Notes: generated by a model not told the origin, from the letters alone. DNA of 64,000 nucleotides from Hyphomicrobiales bacterium (GCA_021286855.1 JAJTBO010000005.1:124001-188000), one strand, 5' to 3'; shown: positions 53,899 through 62,203, counted from the stretch's first letter. Program-made: numbers and translations.

Positions 53899-55043
53899 GC
53901 TGCCGTCGCCTGGACCAGGATCGCCCCGCCGATCGCCGCCAGCACCGCCATCGCCGCGAAGCCGCCGCCGCCGTAGTCGCGGTAGAGCGGCCCGCAGGCG
54001 AGCGTCGCCGCCGCCATGGCGAGCCCGTTGACCGACACCATCAACCCCTGTGCGGTCGCCGCGCGCCGGTCCTCGACCGACCGCGCGATCACCGTCATGG
54101 TGCCGAGATGCGTCGCCGCGAAGGTCGTCGCGTGCAGCAGCTGCACCACGATCCACGGCCCGATCGCCCCGTCGAGGAACGGGAACAGGCTCCAGCGCAG
54201 CACCCCGCCGATCCCGCCGAGCGCCACCAGCCCGCGCGGCCCGAGCCGCGGCAGGACGTGGCCGGAGAAGGTGAAGAGCGCGATCTCGCCGGTCACCCCG
54301 ACCGCCCAGAGGACGCCGATCTCGCTGCCCGAGAAGCCGAGCGAGGCCCAGTGCAGGCTGGAGAAGCCGTAGAGCATGGCGTGGCTCGACTGCAGCACCG
54401 CCGCCCCGATCAGCACCTTCATCAACCGCCGATCGGTCGCCACTTCGCCGAGGCCGCGCAGCAGGCTCGTCGCCTCGCGCGGTCGCGGGGTCTCCACCCG
54501 GTCGCGCGGCAGCAGGAAACCGGCGGCGAACTGAGCGCCGAAGCCGACCATCAGGAAGCCCCAGATCCCGATTTCGCCGAAGCGCGCCGCCACCACGCCG
54601 CCGGCGAGATTGGCCGCCACGAAGGCGGCCGACCCCCACACCCGCATCCGCCCGTAGACCGCCTCGCCGCGGCGCACCGCCCCGGTCGCCAGCGCGTCGG
54701 TCACCGGCAGGATGCCGTTCCACGCCGCCGCCACCGCCGCGCTGGTCAGAAGCAGGGGCCAGAAACCCGCCGCCGGCCCCACCGCCGCCATCGCCGCCAT
54801 CGCCACCGCCGAATAGAGGATCAGCGCCCACCGCCGATCGCCGAGCGTGTCGGCGAAGGATCCGAGCAGCGACGCCGTCGTCACCCGGAGCACGATCGGC
54901 ACGGTGGTGACCAGCGCGATCTCGGCCGCATCCAGCCCTCTGGCGGCGAGCAGCACCGGAAAGAACGGCAGATGCACGCCGAAAGGCACGAAGGACGCAG
55001 CGAAGAAGAGGGAAATTCGCGCAGGCGTGGAAGAAATCTGCAT
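53868..55043 (-). CDS. MFS transporter (HcaT/nucleoside-permease-like)
   Basis: A 391-residue transporter with 12 predicted membrane helices. The N-terminal SLFFAASFVPFGVHLPFFPVLLAARGLDAAEI and GRMRVWGSAAFVAANL resemble 3-phenylpropionate permease-like MFS_1-like proteins. The start at 55043 (MQISSTPARIS) is chosen as the one next to the first helix; the frame is open for 51 codons upstream. It is convergent with dgcA, with overlapping ends, and divergent from a CheZ-like gene. The substrate is unknown. Confidence 0.87.
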   Translation of the reverse strand: MQISSTPARISLFFAASFVPFGVHLPFFPVLLAARGLDAAEIALVTTVPIVLRVTTASLLGSFADTLGDRRWALILYSAVAMAAMAAVGPAAGFWPLLLTSAAVAAAWNGILPVTDALATGAVRRGEAVYGRMRVWGSAAFVAANLAGGVVAARFGEIGIWGFLMVGFGAQFAAGFLLPRDRVETPRPREATSLLRGLGEVATDRRLMKVLIGAAVLQSSHAMLYGFSSLHWASLGFSGSEIGVLWAVGVTGEIALFTFSGHVLPRLGPRGLVALGGIGGVLRWSLFPFLDGAIGPWIVVQLLHATTFAATHLGTMTVIARSVEDRRAATAQGLMVSVNGLAMAAATLACGPLYRDYGGGGFAAMAVLAAIGGAILVQATAAQPHKAGSGG

Positions 55044-55170
55044 CTCGATTGCTCTGATTTTTACGAACTCATAAACTTCTCGGGAGAGATTCGCAGTGTA
55101 GGAATCCGCATTCCCGCAACGCTGCGGAAGTCTTGCCCTGGCGGCACCGCATCTTCGACGAGCCTGCTCC

Positions 55171-56292
55171 ATGACGACGACGCCCGCGCCGATCACGCCA
55201 CTGCCCCTCGAAGATTACGACGCGATCGAAGCGGCGGTGATGGAGACGCAGCGCGGCCGCTGGTTTCTCGCCGAATATGCCCGCCGCAACCGCAATTCCG
55301 ACACCGATCAGGTCCTGACCGCGCTCGAACGCATCGAGCGCACCCTGCGCCGCGACCGCGCCGCCCCCGACATCGACCGCATCCGTCTCGATCTCGCCGA
55401 CATGGCCGAGGCGATTTCCCGCACCAAGCTGGAAATCGCCCAGATGAAGATCGAATCGGAGGAAGGCGGCCGCTTCGCCGAGGCGAGCCAGGAGCTCGAC
55501 GCCATCGTCGGCCAGACCGAGGCCGCCACCAACGACATTCTGCTCGCCGCCGAGGGCATCCAAGAGGCCGCTTGGACCCTGCGCGAGGACGGCGCCTCCG
55601 CCGAACTCTGCGACAAGCTCGACACCCACGCCACCGACGTCTACACCGCCTGCTCCTTCCAGGACCTGACCGGCCAACGCACCCGCAAGGTGGTCACCGT
55701 GCTGCGCTACCTGGAGAGCCGCATCAACGCGATGATCGACATCTGGGGGCTGCAGGAAGACGACGCGGCCATCCCCGTCGACGCCCCCTTCGATCCGATG
55801 GACGCCCGCCCCGACGCCCATCTGCTCAATGGCCCGCAGCTCGCCGGCCGCGGCGTCGACCAGGATCAGGTCGACGATCTGATGTGGGCGCAGAGCAACG
55901 AAATCGCCTTCGAGGCAGCCGGCGCGATGCCGGAAATGCTCGAGGAGGAAGCTCACGAAGAGACGTCGTCGGCAGAACCGGTCGCGCACGAACCTCTCCA
56001 CGAGCCGACCGCCGACGTCTTCGAGGCGACGTCCGCCGCCGATCTCGACTACGCCGCCGCCGACGTCTTTTCCTCGGAGGACGCCTCGCGTCTCGCCGCC
56101 GACCATCGCGCGCCCCTCGCCGAAGAGCCGGCCACGCCGACGATCGTCACCGTGGCGCTCGGCGCCACGCTCGCCACCATCGCCGTCGCCGCCGAAGCGG
56201 CGGCCGACGCCCAACCGGCGCTGAGCCTCGTCACCGCCGTCGATCCGATCGCCGAGATGTCGGCCGAACGTCGGCTGATCACCTTCGGCTGA
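55171..56292 (+). CDS. CheZ-like protein phosphatase with long C-terminal tail
   Basis: A 373-residue protein. Residues ~45-195 are helical and contain SFQDLTGQRTRKVV, which equals the CheZ active-site segment; Asp165 and Gln169 correspond to the catalytic Asp143 and Gln147 of E. coli CheZ. A short segment DQDQVDDLMW (~residues 231-240) resembles the CheY-binding tail of CheZ (QxDVDDL-type). The remaining ~130 residues are acidic and Ala-rich with no domain. CheZ speeds dephosphorylation of CheY-P. No other che gene is adjacent. Alphaproteobacteria often lack classical CheZ, so this divergent form is notable. Confidence 0.75.
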   Translation: MTTTPAPITPLPLEDYDAIEAAVMETQRGRWFLAEYARRNRNSDTDQVLTALERIERTLRRDRAAPDIDRIRLDLADMAEAISRTKLEIAQMKIESEEGGRFAEASQELDAIVGQTEAATNDILLAAEGIQEAAWTLREDGASAELCDKLDTHATDVYTACSFQDLTGQRTRKVVTVLRYLESRINAMIDIWGLQEDDAAIPVDAPFDPMDARPDAHLLNGPQLAGRGVDQDQVDDLMWAQSNEIAFEAAGAMPEMLEEEAHEETSSAEPVAHEPLHEPTADVFEATSAADLDYAAADVFSSEDASRLAADHRAPLAEEPATPTIVTVALGATLATIAVAAEAAADAQPALSLVTAVDPIAEMSAERRLITFG

Positions 56293-56307
56293 TCGATTGC
56301 GACCCCG

Positions 56308-57390
56308 TCACGATCTCCGAAGCAGCCGCAGTCGGCGGCGTGCCGCCTCCTGCGCCCGTCGCCGCTTCTGCGCCTCTTCGATCGCCTCGACGAACTGCTG
56401 GGTCGAATGCGCCCAGCTGTAGTTCGCGGCGAGTTCCAGCGCCCGCGCCCGGTCGATCTGCAGCGCCGCCAGAGACGCCTCGCGCAGATCCTGCGACAGG
56501 GCCCCAGCCTCGGTGCCGCCGACGATGTCGATCGGCCCCATCACCGGATAGGCGGCGACCGGAAGCCCCGACGCGAGCGCCTCGACGATCACGTTGCCGA
56601 AGGTGTCGGTGAGCGAAGGGAAGACGAAGACGTCCGCCGCCGCATAGTGCCGCGCCAGATCCTCGCCGACCTTGGCGCCGAGGAAGTGCGCCTGCGGATA
56701 GGCCTGACGCAACGGCTCGAGCTGCGGCCCCTCGCCGATCACCACCTTGGAGCCGGGCAGATCGAGATCGAGGAAGGCCTCGAGGTTCTTCTCCACCGCG
56801 ACGCGGCCGACGTTGAGGAAGATCGGCCGCGGCAGACCGGCGTAGACGTCGTCGAGCCCGTCGCGCGGATGGAACAGCGCCATGTCGACGCCGCGCCCCC
56901 AGAACATCAGATTGTCGTGGCCGTGGCTCTCGAGTTCCTTGCGCAGGCTCTCCGTCGCCACCAAGCAGCCGAGCCCGGAATTGTGGAACCGACGCAGCCA
57001 CGCCCGGATCGGCCCGATCGGGATGAACGGCCAGCGCGACACGACATATTCGGGAAACCGGGTGTGGTAGCTCGACGTGTAGCCGCACTTGCCGCGATCG
57101 AGCGCCGCGCGCCGCGCCATGATGCCGAGCGGCCCTTCCGTCGCGATGTGGATGTAGTCGGGCTGGACCTCCTCGATCCGCCGCCGGACCGACCAGGGCG
57201 ACACCAGCGACAGCCGGATCTCCGGGTAGCTCGGGCACGGCAGCGTGCGATACGACTGCGGCGTCATGAACACCACGTCGAACCCGATCCCGATCAGTTC
57301 GTCGGCGAGTCTTTCGAGCGAACGCACCACGCCGTTGATCTGCGGACGCCAGGCGTCCGTGACGATGAGCAGTTTCTTCTTGTCGTTCAT
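56308..57390 (-). CDS. GT4 glycosyltransferase, Agt-like (glycolipid synthesis)
   Basis: A 360-residue GT4 (GT-B) glycosyltransferase. The acceptor lobe opens VTDAWRPQINGVVRSLERL, and the donor lobe has FLNVGRVAVEKN, and the E-x7-E-type SLTDTFGNVIVEALASGLPVAAYPV. The genes agt and plcP are paired in phosphate-stressed alphaproteobacteria, where Agt makes mono-glycosyl-diacylglycerols from the diacylglycerol released by PlcP. Here it overlaps the PlcP-like gene by 4 bp (ATGA) and lies behind a PHO-box-like site. The sugar donor is not shown by sequence. It is convergent with the CheZ-like gene. Confidence 0.82.
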   Translation of the reverse strand: MNDKKKLLIVTDAWRPQINGVVRSLERLADELIGIGFDVVFMTPQSYRTLPCPSYPEIRLSLVSPWSVRRRIEEVQPDYIHIATEGPLGIMARRAALDRGKCGYTSSYHTRFPEYVVSRWPFIPIGPIRAWLRRFHNSGLGCLVATESLRKELESHGHDNLMFWGRGVDMALFHPRDGLDDVYAGLPRPIFLNVGRVAVEKNLEAFLDLDLPGSKVVIGEGPQLEPLRQAYPQAHFLGAKVGEDLARHYAAADVFVFPSLTDTFGNVIVEALASGLPVAAYPVMGPIDIVGGTEAGALSQDLREASLAALQIDRARALELAANYSWAHSTQQFVEAIEEAQKRRRAQEAARRRLRLLRRS

Positions 57391-58187
57391 GCCGCGGCGA
57401 GGGCCTCGTCTTCCGTGTCCGAAGGCGATGTCTCCCCGAGACGCCGCCACGTGATGACCTCGAAGGTGCCGTCGTGGCTCTCCGCCACCGCCGTGCAGCT
57501 CTCCACCCAGTCACCGGTGTTCATATAGGTGACGCCGTGATGTTCGGCGATCGTGGCGTGATGGATGTGGCCGCAGATCACCCCGTCGACGCCGATCCGC
57601 CTGGCCTCGCCGGCCAGCGTCTTCTCGAAGTCGCCGATGAAGTTGACGGCGTTCTTCACCTTGAGCTTGGCCCAGGCCGACAGCGACCAGTAGGGGAAGC
57701 CGAGGCGGCGACGCACCGCGTCGACCACCGTGTTGATCGCCAGCGCCAGATTGTAGGCGCCGTCGCCGAGCAGGGCCAGCCACTTGGCGTGGCGCACCAC
57801 GACGTCGAACTGGTCGCCGTGGATGACCAGCATCCGCCGCCCGTCGATCGTCTCGTGGATGGCGTGATCGGCCACCTCGACGACGCCGAAATGGGTGCCG
57901 AGAAAGTCGCGCAGGAATTCGTCGTGGTTGCCGGGGACATAGACGATGCGCGCGCCCTTGCGGCCCTTGCGCAGGATCTTCTGCACCACGTCGTTGTGGG
58001 TCTGCGGCCAGTACCAACCGCGTTTCAGACGCCATCCGTCGACGATGTCGCCGACGAGGTAGATCGTCTCCGCATCGTGGTACTTGAGAAAGTCGATCAA
58101 CAGTTCCGCGCGACAGCCCCAGGTACCGAGATGGATGTCGGACAGGAACAGCGCATGGAAGTGTCTGGATTCTGTCGTGGCCGCCAT
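57387..58187 (-). CDS. plcP: PlcP-like metallophosphoesterase (phospholipase C type; annotated also as UDP-2,3-diacylglucosamine diphosphatase)
   Basis: A 266-residue calcineurin-like phosphoesterase. Metal-site motifs are SDIHLG (Asp17, His19), GDIVDGW (Asp47), GNHDE (Asn87, His88) and CGHIHHA. It is near the LpxH fold, which explains the alternative name, but the coupling with an Agt-like glycosyltransferase and the PHO-like site fit PlcP of Sinorhizobium, a phospholipase C that degrades phosphatidylcholine or phosphatidylethanolamine at low phosphate. ATG 58187 is preferred (GGAG is 9 bases upstream); a GTG at 58223 in frame would put the start almost on the expected transcription start. 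Confidence 0.8.
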   Translation of the reverse strand: MAATTESRHFHALFLSDIHLGTWGCRAELLIDFLKYHDAETIYLVGDIVDGWRLKRGWYWPQTHNDVVQKILRKGRKGARIVYVPGNHDEFLRDFLGTHFGVVEVADHAIHETIDGRRMLVIHGDQFDVVVRHAKWLALLGDGAYNLALAINTVVDAVRRRLGFPYWSLSAWAKLKVKNAVNFIGDFEKTLAGEARRIGVDGVICGHIHHATIAEHHGVTYMNTGDWVESCTAVAESHDGTFEVITWRRLGETSPSDTEDEALAAA

Positions 58188-58241
58188 CGTGACGGGCTCC
58201 GATATTCGTTCGAGTTCGACCACCCGAAGAACACGAGTCCC

Positions 58242-58259
58242 ATCACGGTTTCATGACAC
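58242..58259 (-). promoter_or_regulatory. PHO-box-like site of plcP-agt
   Basis: On the minus strand: GTGTCAT, GAAA, CCGTGAT. The first 7-mer is identical to that in the phoA box, the second matches CTGTCAT at 5 of 7 positions, and the N4 spacing is the same. It ends 54 bp before the preferred plcP start. Confidence 0.6.
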
Positions 58260-58270
58260 GGCGCAGAAGA

Positions 58271-59353
58271 TCAGCTCCGCGCCGCGAAGAACGGCGCCCA
58301 ATTGGTCTTGGTCCACGACTGCGACCGAGCCCGCGCCGTCCGGTAGGAGGAGACGATTCGCGCCGAGATCTCGTCCCTTCCGGCGAGTTCGGCGAGGAGA
58401 TCCTCGCCGTGGCCGCGCGCCGCCGTCACGATCGCGGCGGGAATCGTCTTCGCCTCGACGCCGTGCGTCGCGACCATCGCTTCGAGCGCCACGGCGTTGG
58501 CCCATTCGGCCTGGGCGAGCGCGCTGGCGTGTTCCTGGCGCGCCGCCGCCGCGACGATCGCCGCGAGATCCGCCGGCAGCGCCTGGAGCGCCTTCGTCGA
58601 AACGATCGCCTCGCCGGCGCCGTTCGGCTTGTCGAAGCCCGGACCGTAATAGTGGCGGGTCAGCCGATGCAGGCCGACGGCGAGATCGGAGGCCGGCGCG
58701 AGCAGTTCGGCCGCGTCGACGACGCCGGCCTGGAAGGCGGAATAGACCTCGCCCGGCGCCAGCGTCACCGGCGTCGCCCCCATCCGCCGCCAGATCTCCG
58801 CGCCGAGCCCGACGATGCGGATCTTCAGACCCTTGACGTCGTCGAGACCGGCGAGTTCGCGTCGGAACCAACCGGCCATCGACACGCCGGTGTTGCCGGC
58901 GACGAAGGGCGTCACCCCGTGCGGGGCGTAGAGCTCGTCCCACAACGCCTGACCGCCGCCCTGTTCGAGCCAGGAGAGATGTTCGAGCGGCGTCAGACCG
59001 AACGGCAGCGAGGTGAACACCGGCGCCGCCGGCATCTTGCCGACCCAGTAGAGCGAGGCGGTGTGGCCCATCTCGGCCGAACCGCCGGCGACCGCGTCGA
59101 ACACTTCCAGCGCCGGCACCAGCTCGCCCGCCGCATAGAGCTTGATGGTGAGACGCCCGTCCGAGAGCCGCTCGATCGAACGCGCCAGACGCTCCGCCGA
59201 GACGCCCGGTCCCGGCAGGTTCTTCGGCCAGGAGGTCGCCATCCGCCACTCGACCAGCCCCTTGGCGACCGCCGGGCGGGCGAGCGTCGCGCCGGCGGCG
59301 AGGCCGAAGGCGCCGAGCGCGCCGCGACGGGTGGTGAGCTTCGCCTGCGTCAT
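58271..59353 (-). CDS. TRAP transporter substrate-binding protein (DctP/TakP type), orphan
   Basis: A 360-residue periplasmic binding protein. A Tat-like signal (TTRRGALGAFGLAAGATLARPAVA, in residues 7-30) precedes MATSWPKNLPGPG, the start typical of the TakP-type DctP proteins, and GLKIRIVGLGAEIWRRMGATPV with the Arg that binds substrate carboxylates. TRAP systems need DctQ and DctM membrane proteins, but none is adjacent. It lies 59 bp after thiD on the same strand with no terminator seen between, so it may be read from the thi promoter. Ligand unknown; 2-oxo acids are bound by TakP. Confidence 0.88.
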   Translation of the reverse strand: MTQAKLTTRRGALGAFGLAAGATLARPAVAKGLVEWRMATSWPKNLPGPGVSAERLARSIERLSDGRLTIKLYAAGELVPALEVFDAVAGGSAEMGHTASLYWVGKMPAAPVFTSLPFGLTPLEHLSWLEQGGGQALWDELYAPHGVTPFVAGNTGVSMAGWFRRELAGLDDVKGLKIRIVGLGAEIWRRMGATPVTLAPGEVYSAFQAGVVDAAELLAPASDLAVGLHRLTRHYYGPGFDKPNGAGEAIVSTKALQALPADLAAIVAAAARQEHASALAQAEWANAVALEAMVATHGVEAKTIPAAIVTAARGHGEDLLAELAGRDEISARIVSSYRTARARSQSWTKTNWAPFFAARS

Positions 59354-59412
59354 GAGATCCCTCCCGCGCCCGCCGGGCGCGTCGTCTTCGTGCCGGATGG
59401 GTCGATCACGGG

Positions 59413-60222
59413 TCAGCCCCGCGTCGCCCAGAGAGCGTGGAAATGATCGACCGGTCCGTGGCCCCGGCCGACGCCGAGCCGATCGGCGGTGCGGATCGCC
59501 GCCGTCAGATAGGCCTTGGCGGCCCGCGCCGCCTGGGTGAGGTCGAGCCCCAGCGCGAGGCCTGCGGCGATCGCCGAGGAGAGCGTGCAGCCGGTGCCGT
59601 GGGTGTTGCGGGTCGGATGGCGCATCGCCGAGAACCATTGCGTCTCGTCGCCGGCGATCAACACGTCTTCGGCCGCGTTGCCTTCGCCGTGGCCGCCCTT
59701 GACCAGCACCGCCCGCGCCCCCATCGCCAGGATCGCCCGCCCCTGCGCGACCATCGCCTCGCGGCTCGTCGCCGGGGCGGTCTCGGTCAGTTTCGCCGCT
59801 TCCGCGAGATTGGGCGTGACCACCAGCGCGCGCGGCAACAGCACGTCGCGCAGCGTCGCGATCGCCTCCGGCGCGAGCAGCACGTCGCCGCTGGTCGCCA
59901 CCATCACCGGATCGAGCACCACCTTCTTCGCGCCCCACCGGTCGAGCCCGGCGGCGACCGCCCGGATCACCGGCGCCTGCGACAGCATGCCGATCTTCAC
60001 CGCGTCGAAGCCGATGTCGGAGAAGACCGCATCGATCTGCGCGGCGACGAACTCCGGCGGCACGTCGAGCACGCCGCTGACGCCCTGCGTGTTCTGCGCC
60101 GTCAACGCCGTGACGACGCTCGCCCCGTAGACGCCGAGCGCCGAGAAGGTCTTCAGATCCGCCTGAATCCCGGCGCCGCCGCCCGAATCCGATCCCGCGA
60201 TGGTGAGCGCCTTCGCCGTCAC
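59413..60222 (-). CDS. thiD: Hydroxymethylpyrimidine/phosphomethylpyrimidine kinase
   Basis: A 269-residue ribokinase-fold enzyme that phosphorylates HMP and HMP-P in thiamine synthesis. The motifs are IAGSDSGGGAGIQADLKTFSALG at the N-terminus (in two parts), VKIGML, VLDPVMVATSG and GTGCTLSSAIAAGLA with the anion hole. The GTG start is chosen because it overlaps the thiE stop (GTGA) and GAGGGGG is 9 bases upstream. Third gene of thiM-thiE-thiD. Confidence 0.94.
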   Translation of the reverse strand: MTAKALTIAGSDSGGGAGIQADLKTFSALGVYGASVVTALTAQNTQGVSGVLDVPPEFVAAQIDAVFSDIGFDAVKIGMLSQAPVIRAVAAGLDRWGAKKVVLDPVMVATSGDVLLAPEAIATLRDVLLPRALVVTPNLAEAAKLTETAPATSREAMVAQGRAILAMGARAVLVKGGHGEGNAAEDVLIAGDETQWFSAMRHPTRNTHGTGCTLSSAIAAGLALGLDLTQAARAAKAYLTAAIRTADRLGVGRGHGPVDHFHALWATRG

Positions 60223-60887
60223 GTCCTCGTCCCCCCTCGCGCCGCCAGAGTCTTTTCGACCGCCGCCCGCAGGCCCGCCGTCGCCGCCCGCGGATCCTCC
60301 GCCATGAAGATCTCCGAGATCACCGCCACCCCGTCGGCGCCCGCCGCGATCACCTCGCCGGCGTTGTCGGCGCGGATCCCGGCGATCGCCCCGACCGGCA
60401 GGTCGGCCCGGAGCGTCCGCGCCCGATGCGCGATCCGCGCCAGACCGTCGAGCCCGACCGGCGGATCGACGTTGTGCTTGGAGACGGTGGCGAAGACGCC
60501 GCCGATGCAGACGTAGTCGACCACCTCGATCGGGATCGCCAACGCCTGATCCTCGGTCTTCACCGTCAGTCCGATGATCGCCCGGCCGCCGAGCAGCCGC
60601 CGCGCATCGATCGGCGTCATGTCGTCCTGACCGACGTGGACGCCGGCCGCCCCGGCGGCGAGCGCCACGTCGACCCGGTCGTTGACGAGCACCGGCACGC
60701 CGGAGCCGGCGAGCGCCGCGACCACCGCCCGCGCCCGCTCGACCATGTCGCGCGTCGTTCCCCGCTTGTCGCGCAGCTGCAGGATCGTCGCGCCGCCGGC
60801 GACCGCCGCCCGCGCCAACGTCGCGAGGTCGCGGCCCCGGCAGTGCTCGGGATCGAGAATGGCGTAACAACGGATGTCGGGGCTCAT
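60219..60887 (-). CDS. thiE: Thiamine-phosphate synthase
   Basis: A 222-residue TIM-barrel enzyme that joins HMP-PP and thiazole-P to thiamine phosphate. Motifs are ILQLRDKRGTTRDM (pyrophosphate site), VLVNDRVDVALAAGAAGVHVGQDD and the final AIAGIRADNAGEVIAAGADGVAVISEI. It overlaps thiM by 4 bp (ATGA) and thiD by 4 bp. Confidence 0.95.
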   Translation of the reverse strand: MSPDIRCYAILDPEHCRGRDLATLARAAVAGGATILQLRDKRGTTRDMVERARAVVAALAGSGVPVLVNDRVDVALAAGAAGVHVGQDDMTPIDARRLLGGRAIIGLTVKTEDQALAIPIEVVDYVCIGGVFATVSKHNVDPPVGLDGLARIAHRARTLRADLPVGAIAGIRADNAGEVIAAGADGVAVISEIFMAEDPRAATAGLRAAVEKTLAARGGTRT

Positions 60888-61690
60888 CGGATCTTCGCTC
60901 GCGCCAGGATGGTTTCTTCGTCGAGCGCATGCAGCGCGTCGAGGATCTCGGCGGCGAAGCTGCCCGGCCCGTGCGCCGCCGCCGCCGCCGTCTCGCCCGC
61001 CACCCCGAGCACCACCAGCGCCGCGGCCGCCGCGATCACCGGATCCGGCTCGACCGCGCGGAAGGCGGTGGCGACCGCGAAACCGGCGCAGCCGATCGCC
61101 GTGACCCGGTCCATCAACGGATGGCCGTTCGCCACCCGGATCGTCCGCGTCCCGTCGGTGACGACGTCGATCTCGCCGGTCACCGCCAGCGTCGAGACGA
61201 AGTGGACCGCGAATTCGCAGATCGCGCCTTCCGTCGCCGGCAGGCCGGAGAGCCCCTCGAACTCGGCGTGGTTGGCGTGGACGAGGTCGGGCTCCATCTC
61301 GATCAGCCGCTTGGCGAAGTCGAGCCGCGACGGCGAGATCTGGATCTTCACCGGATCGAGCGTCCAGGGCACGCCGACGTCCTTGGCCACCTCGATCGCC
61401 GTCGTCGAGGCGTCGCGCCGCACCCGATCGAGCATGCCGAGATTGACCAGCAGCGCGTCGGCCGAGGCGACGAAGGCCGGCACCTCCTCCGGCGCGAAGG
61501 TCATCGACGGCTCGGCGCCCGCGGCGAGCAACATGTTCGCGGTGAAGGTCTGGGCGACCGGCGAGGTCAGCACGTGGACGCGCGGCCGTCGTTCGCGCAG
61601 CCGCGCGAAGATCTCGGCGACGCGAGCCGCTTCGAGCCGTCGCGCCTTGCCCACCAGCGAAGTCGTATGGGGAGTGGTATCGTACGTCAT
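60884..61690 (-). CDS. thiM: Hydroxyethylthiazole kinase
   Basis: A 268-residue thiazole kinase for salvage of 4-methyl-5-(2-hydroxyethyl)thiazole. Motifs: VHVLTSPVAQTFTANMLLAAGAEPSM, WTLDPVK and the C-terminal VTAIGCAGFAVATAF, where the Cys is the family's active-site residue, in a slightly different context from the common TGTGC. The frame starts directly after a TPP riboswitch; its GGAGGGA ribosome site, 6 bases from the ATG, is part of the riboswitch 3' strand. First gene of the operon. Confidence 0.93.
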   Translation of the reverse strand: MTYDTTPHTTSLVGKARRLEAARVAEIFARLRERRPRVHVLTSPVAQTFTANMLLAAGAEPSMTFAPEEVPAFVASADALLVNLGMLDRVRRDASTTAIEVAKDVGVPWTLDPVKIQISPSRLDFAKRLIEMEPDLVHANHAEFEGLSGLPATEGAICEFAVHFVSTLAVTGEIDVVTDGTRTIRVANGHPLMDRVTAIGCAGFAVATAFRAVEPDPVIAAAAALVVLGVAGETAAAAAHGPGSFAAEILDALHALDEETILARAKIR

Positions 61691-61779
61691 CTCAAATCCC
61701 TCCGCCGGAACGACCCGGATCAGGTTCGAGGGGTTGGCGTCGCCTCTCAGCCCGAACCGCGCCGGGCACCCCCTTGAGA
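61690..61779 (-). ncRNA. TPP (THI-box) riboswitch controlling thiM-thiE-thiD
   Basis: On the minus strand the conserved THI elements are in order: GGGGTGCCC, CTGAGAGG, ACCTGATCCGG and GGCGGAGGGA. The P1 helix pairs TCTCAA (61779-61774) with TTGAGA (61695-61690), and the last A of that helix is the A of the thiM ATG. The ribosome site GGAGGGA (61703-61697) is within the 3' part, so ligand binding should hide it directly and block translation. No separate expression platform or T tract is seen. Confidence 0.93.
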
Positions 61780-61909
61780 CGTCCGAGAGTTAAGCCGTGA
61801 AACGGTCGGACGCAAGAGGGGATCGCATCGCCTCCGCATCCCTCCGCTCTTGCCCCGGCGGCCCGCATCTGGTCGACTGGCGACGCACTCCGTCGAGGAA
61901 CAGACGCGT

Positions 61910-62146
61910 ATGAAGCCCTTCTTCGTTCTCATCAAATGCGCGCTCGGCCGCGCCTACGACGTCGCCACCGCGCTCGCCGACGCCGAGATCGCCTCGGAGA
62001 TCTACTCGATCGCCGGCGATCACGACCTCATCGTCAAGTTCTACGTCGACGATCAGACCGACATCGGCCACTTCGTCACCCAGAAGGTCCACCCGATCCC
62101 GGGCATCGTCGACACCAAGACGCTGATCACCTTCAAGGCGTTCTGA
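61910..62146 (+). CDS. Stand-alone Lrp/AsnC ligand-binding domain protein
   Basis: A 78-residue protein that consists only of the RAM/AsnC effector domain (PFFVLIKCALGRAYDVA, EIYSIAGDHDLIVKFYV, TKTLITFKAF) without a DNA-binding helix-turn-helix. Such single-domain proteins may bind amino acids or form mixed oligomers with full Lrp-family regulators. GAGGAA lies 9 bases before the ATG; an ATG 20 codons upstream in frame would give a longer, less conserved N-terminus. It is 57 bp before pgi on the same strand. Confidence 0.85.
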   Translation: MKPFFVLIKCALGRAYDVATALADAEIASEIYSIAGDHDLIVKFYVDDQTDIGHFVTQKVHPIPGIVDTKTLITFKAF

Positions 62147-62203
62147 TCAGCTCCTCGGCGGGCGGAGCGCCGCCCGCGACCCCTTCTCACGAGGGTCACG
62201 TCC

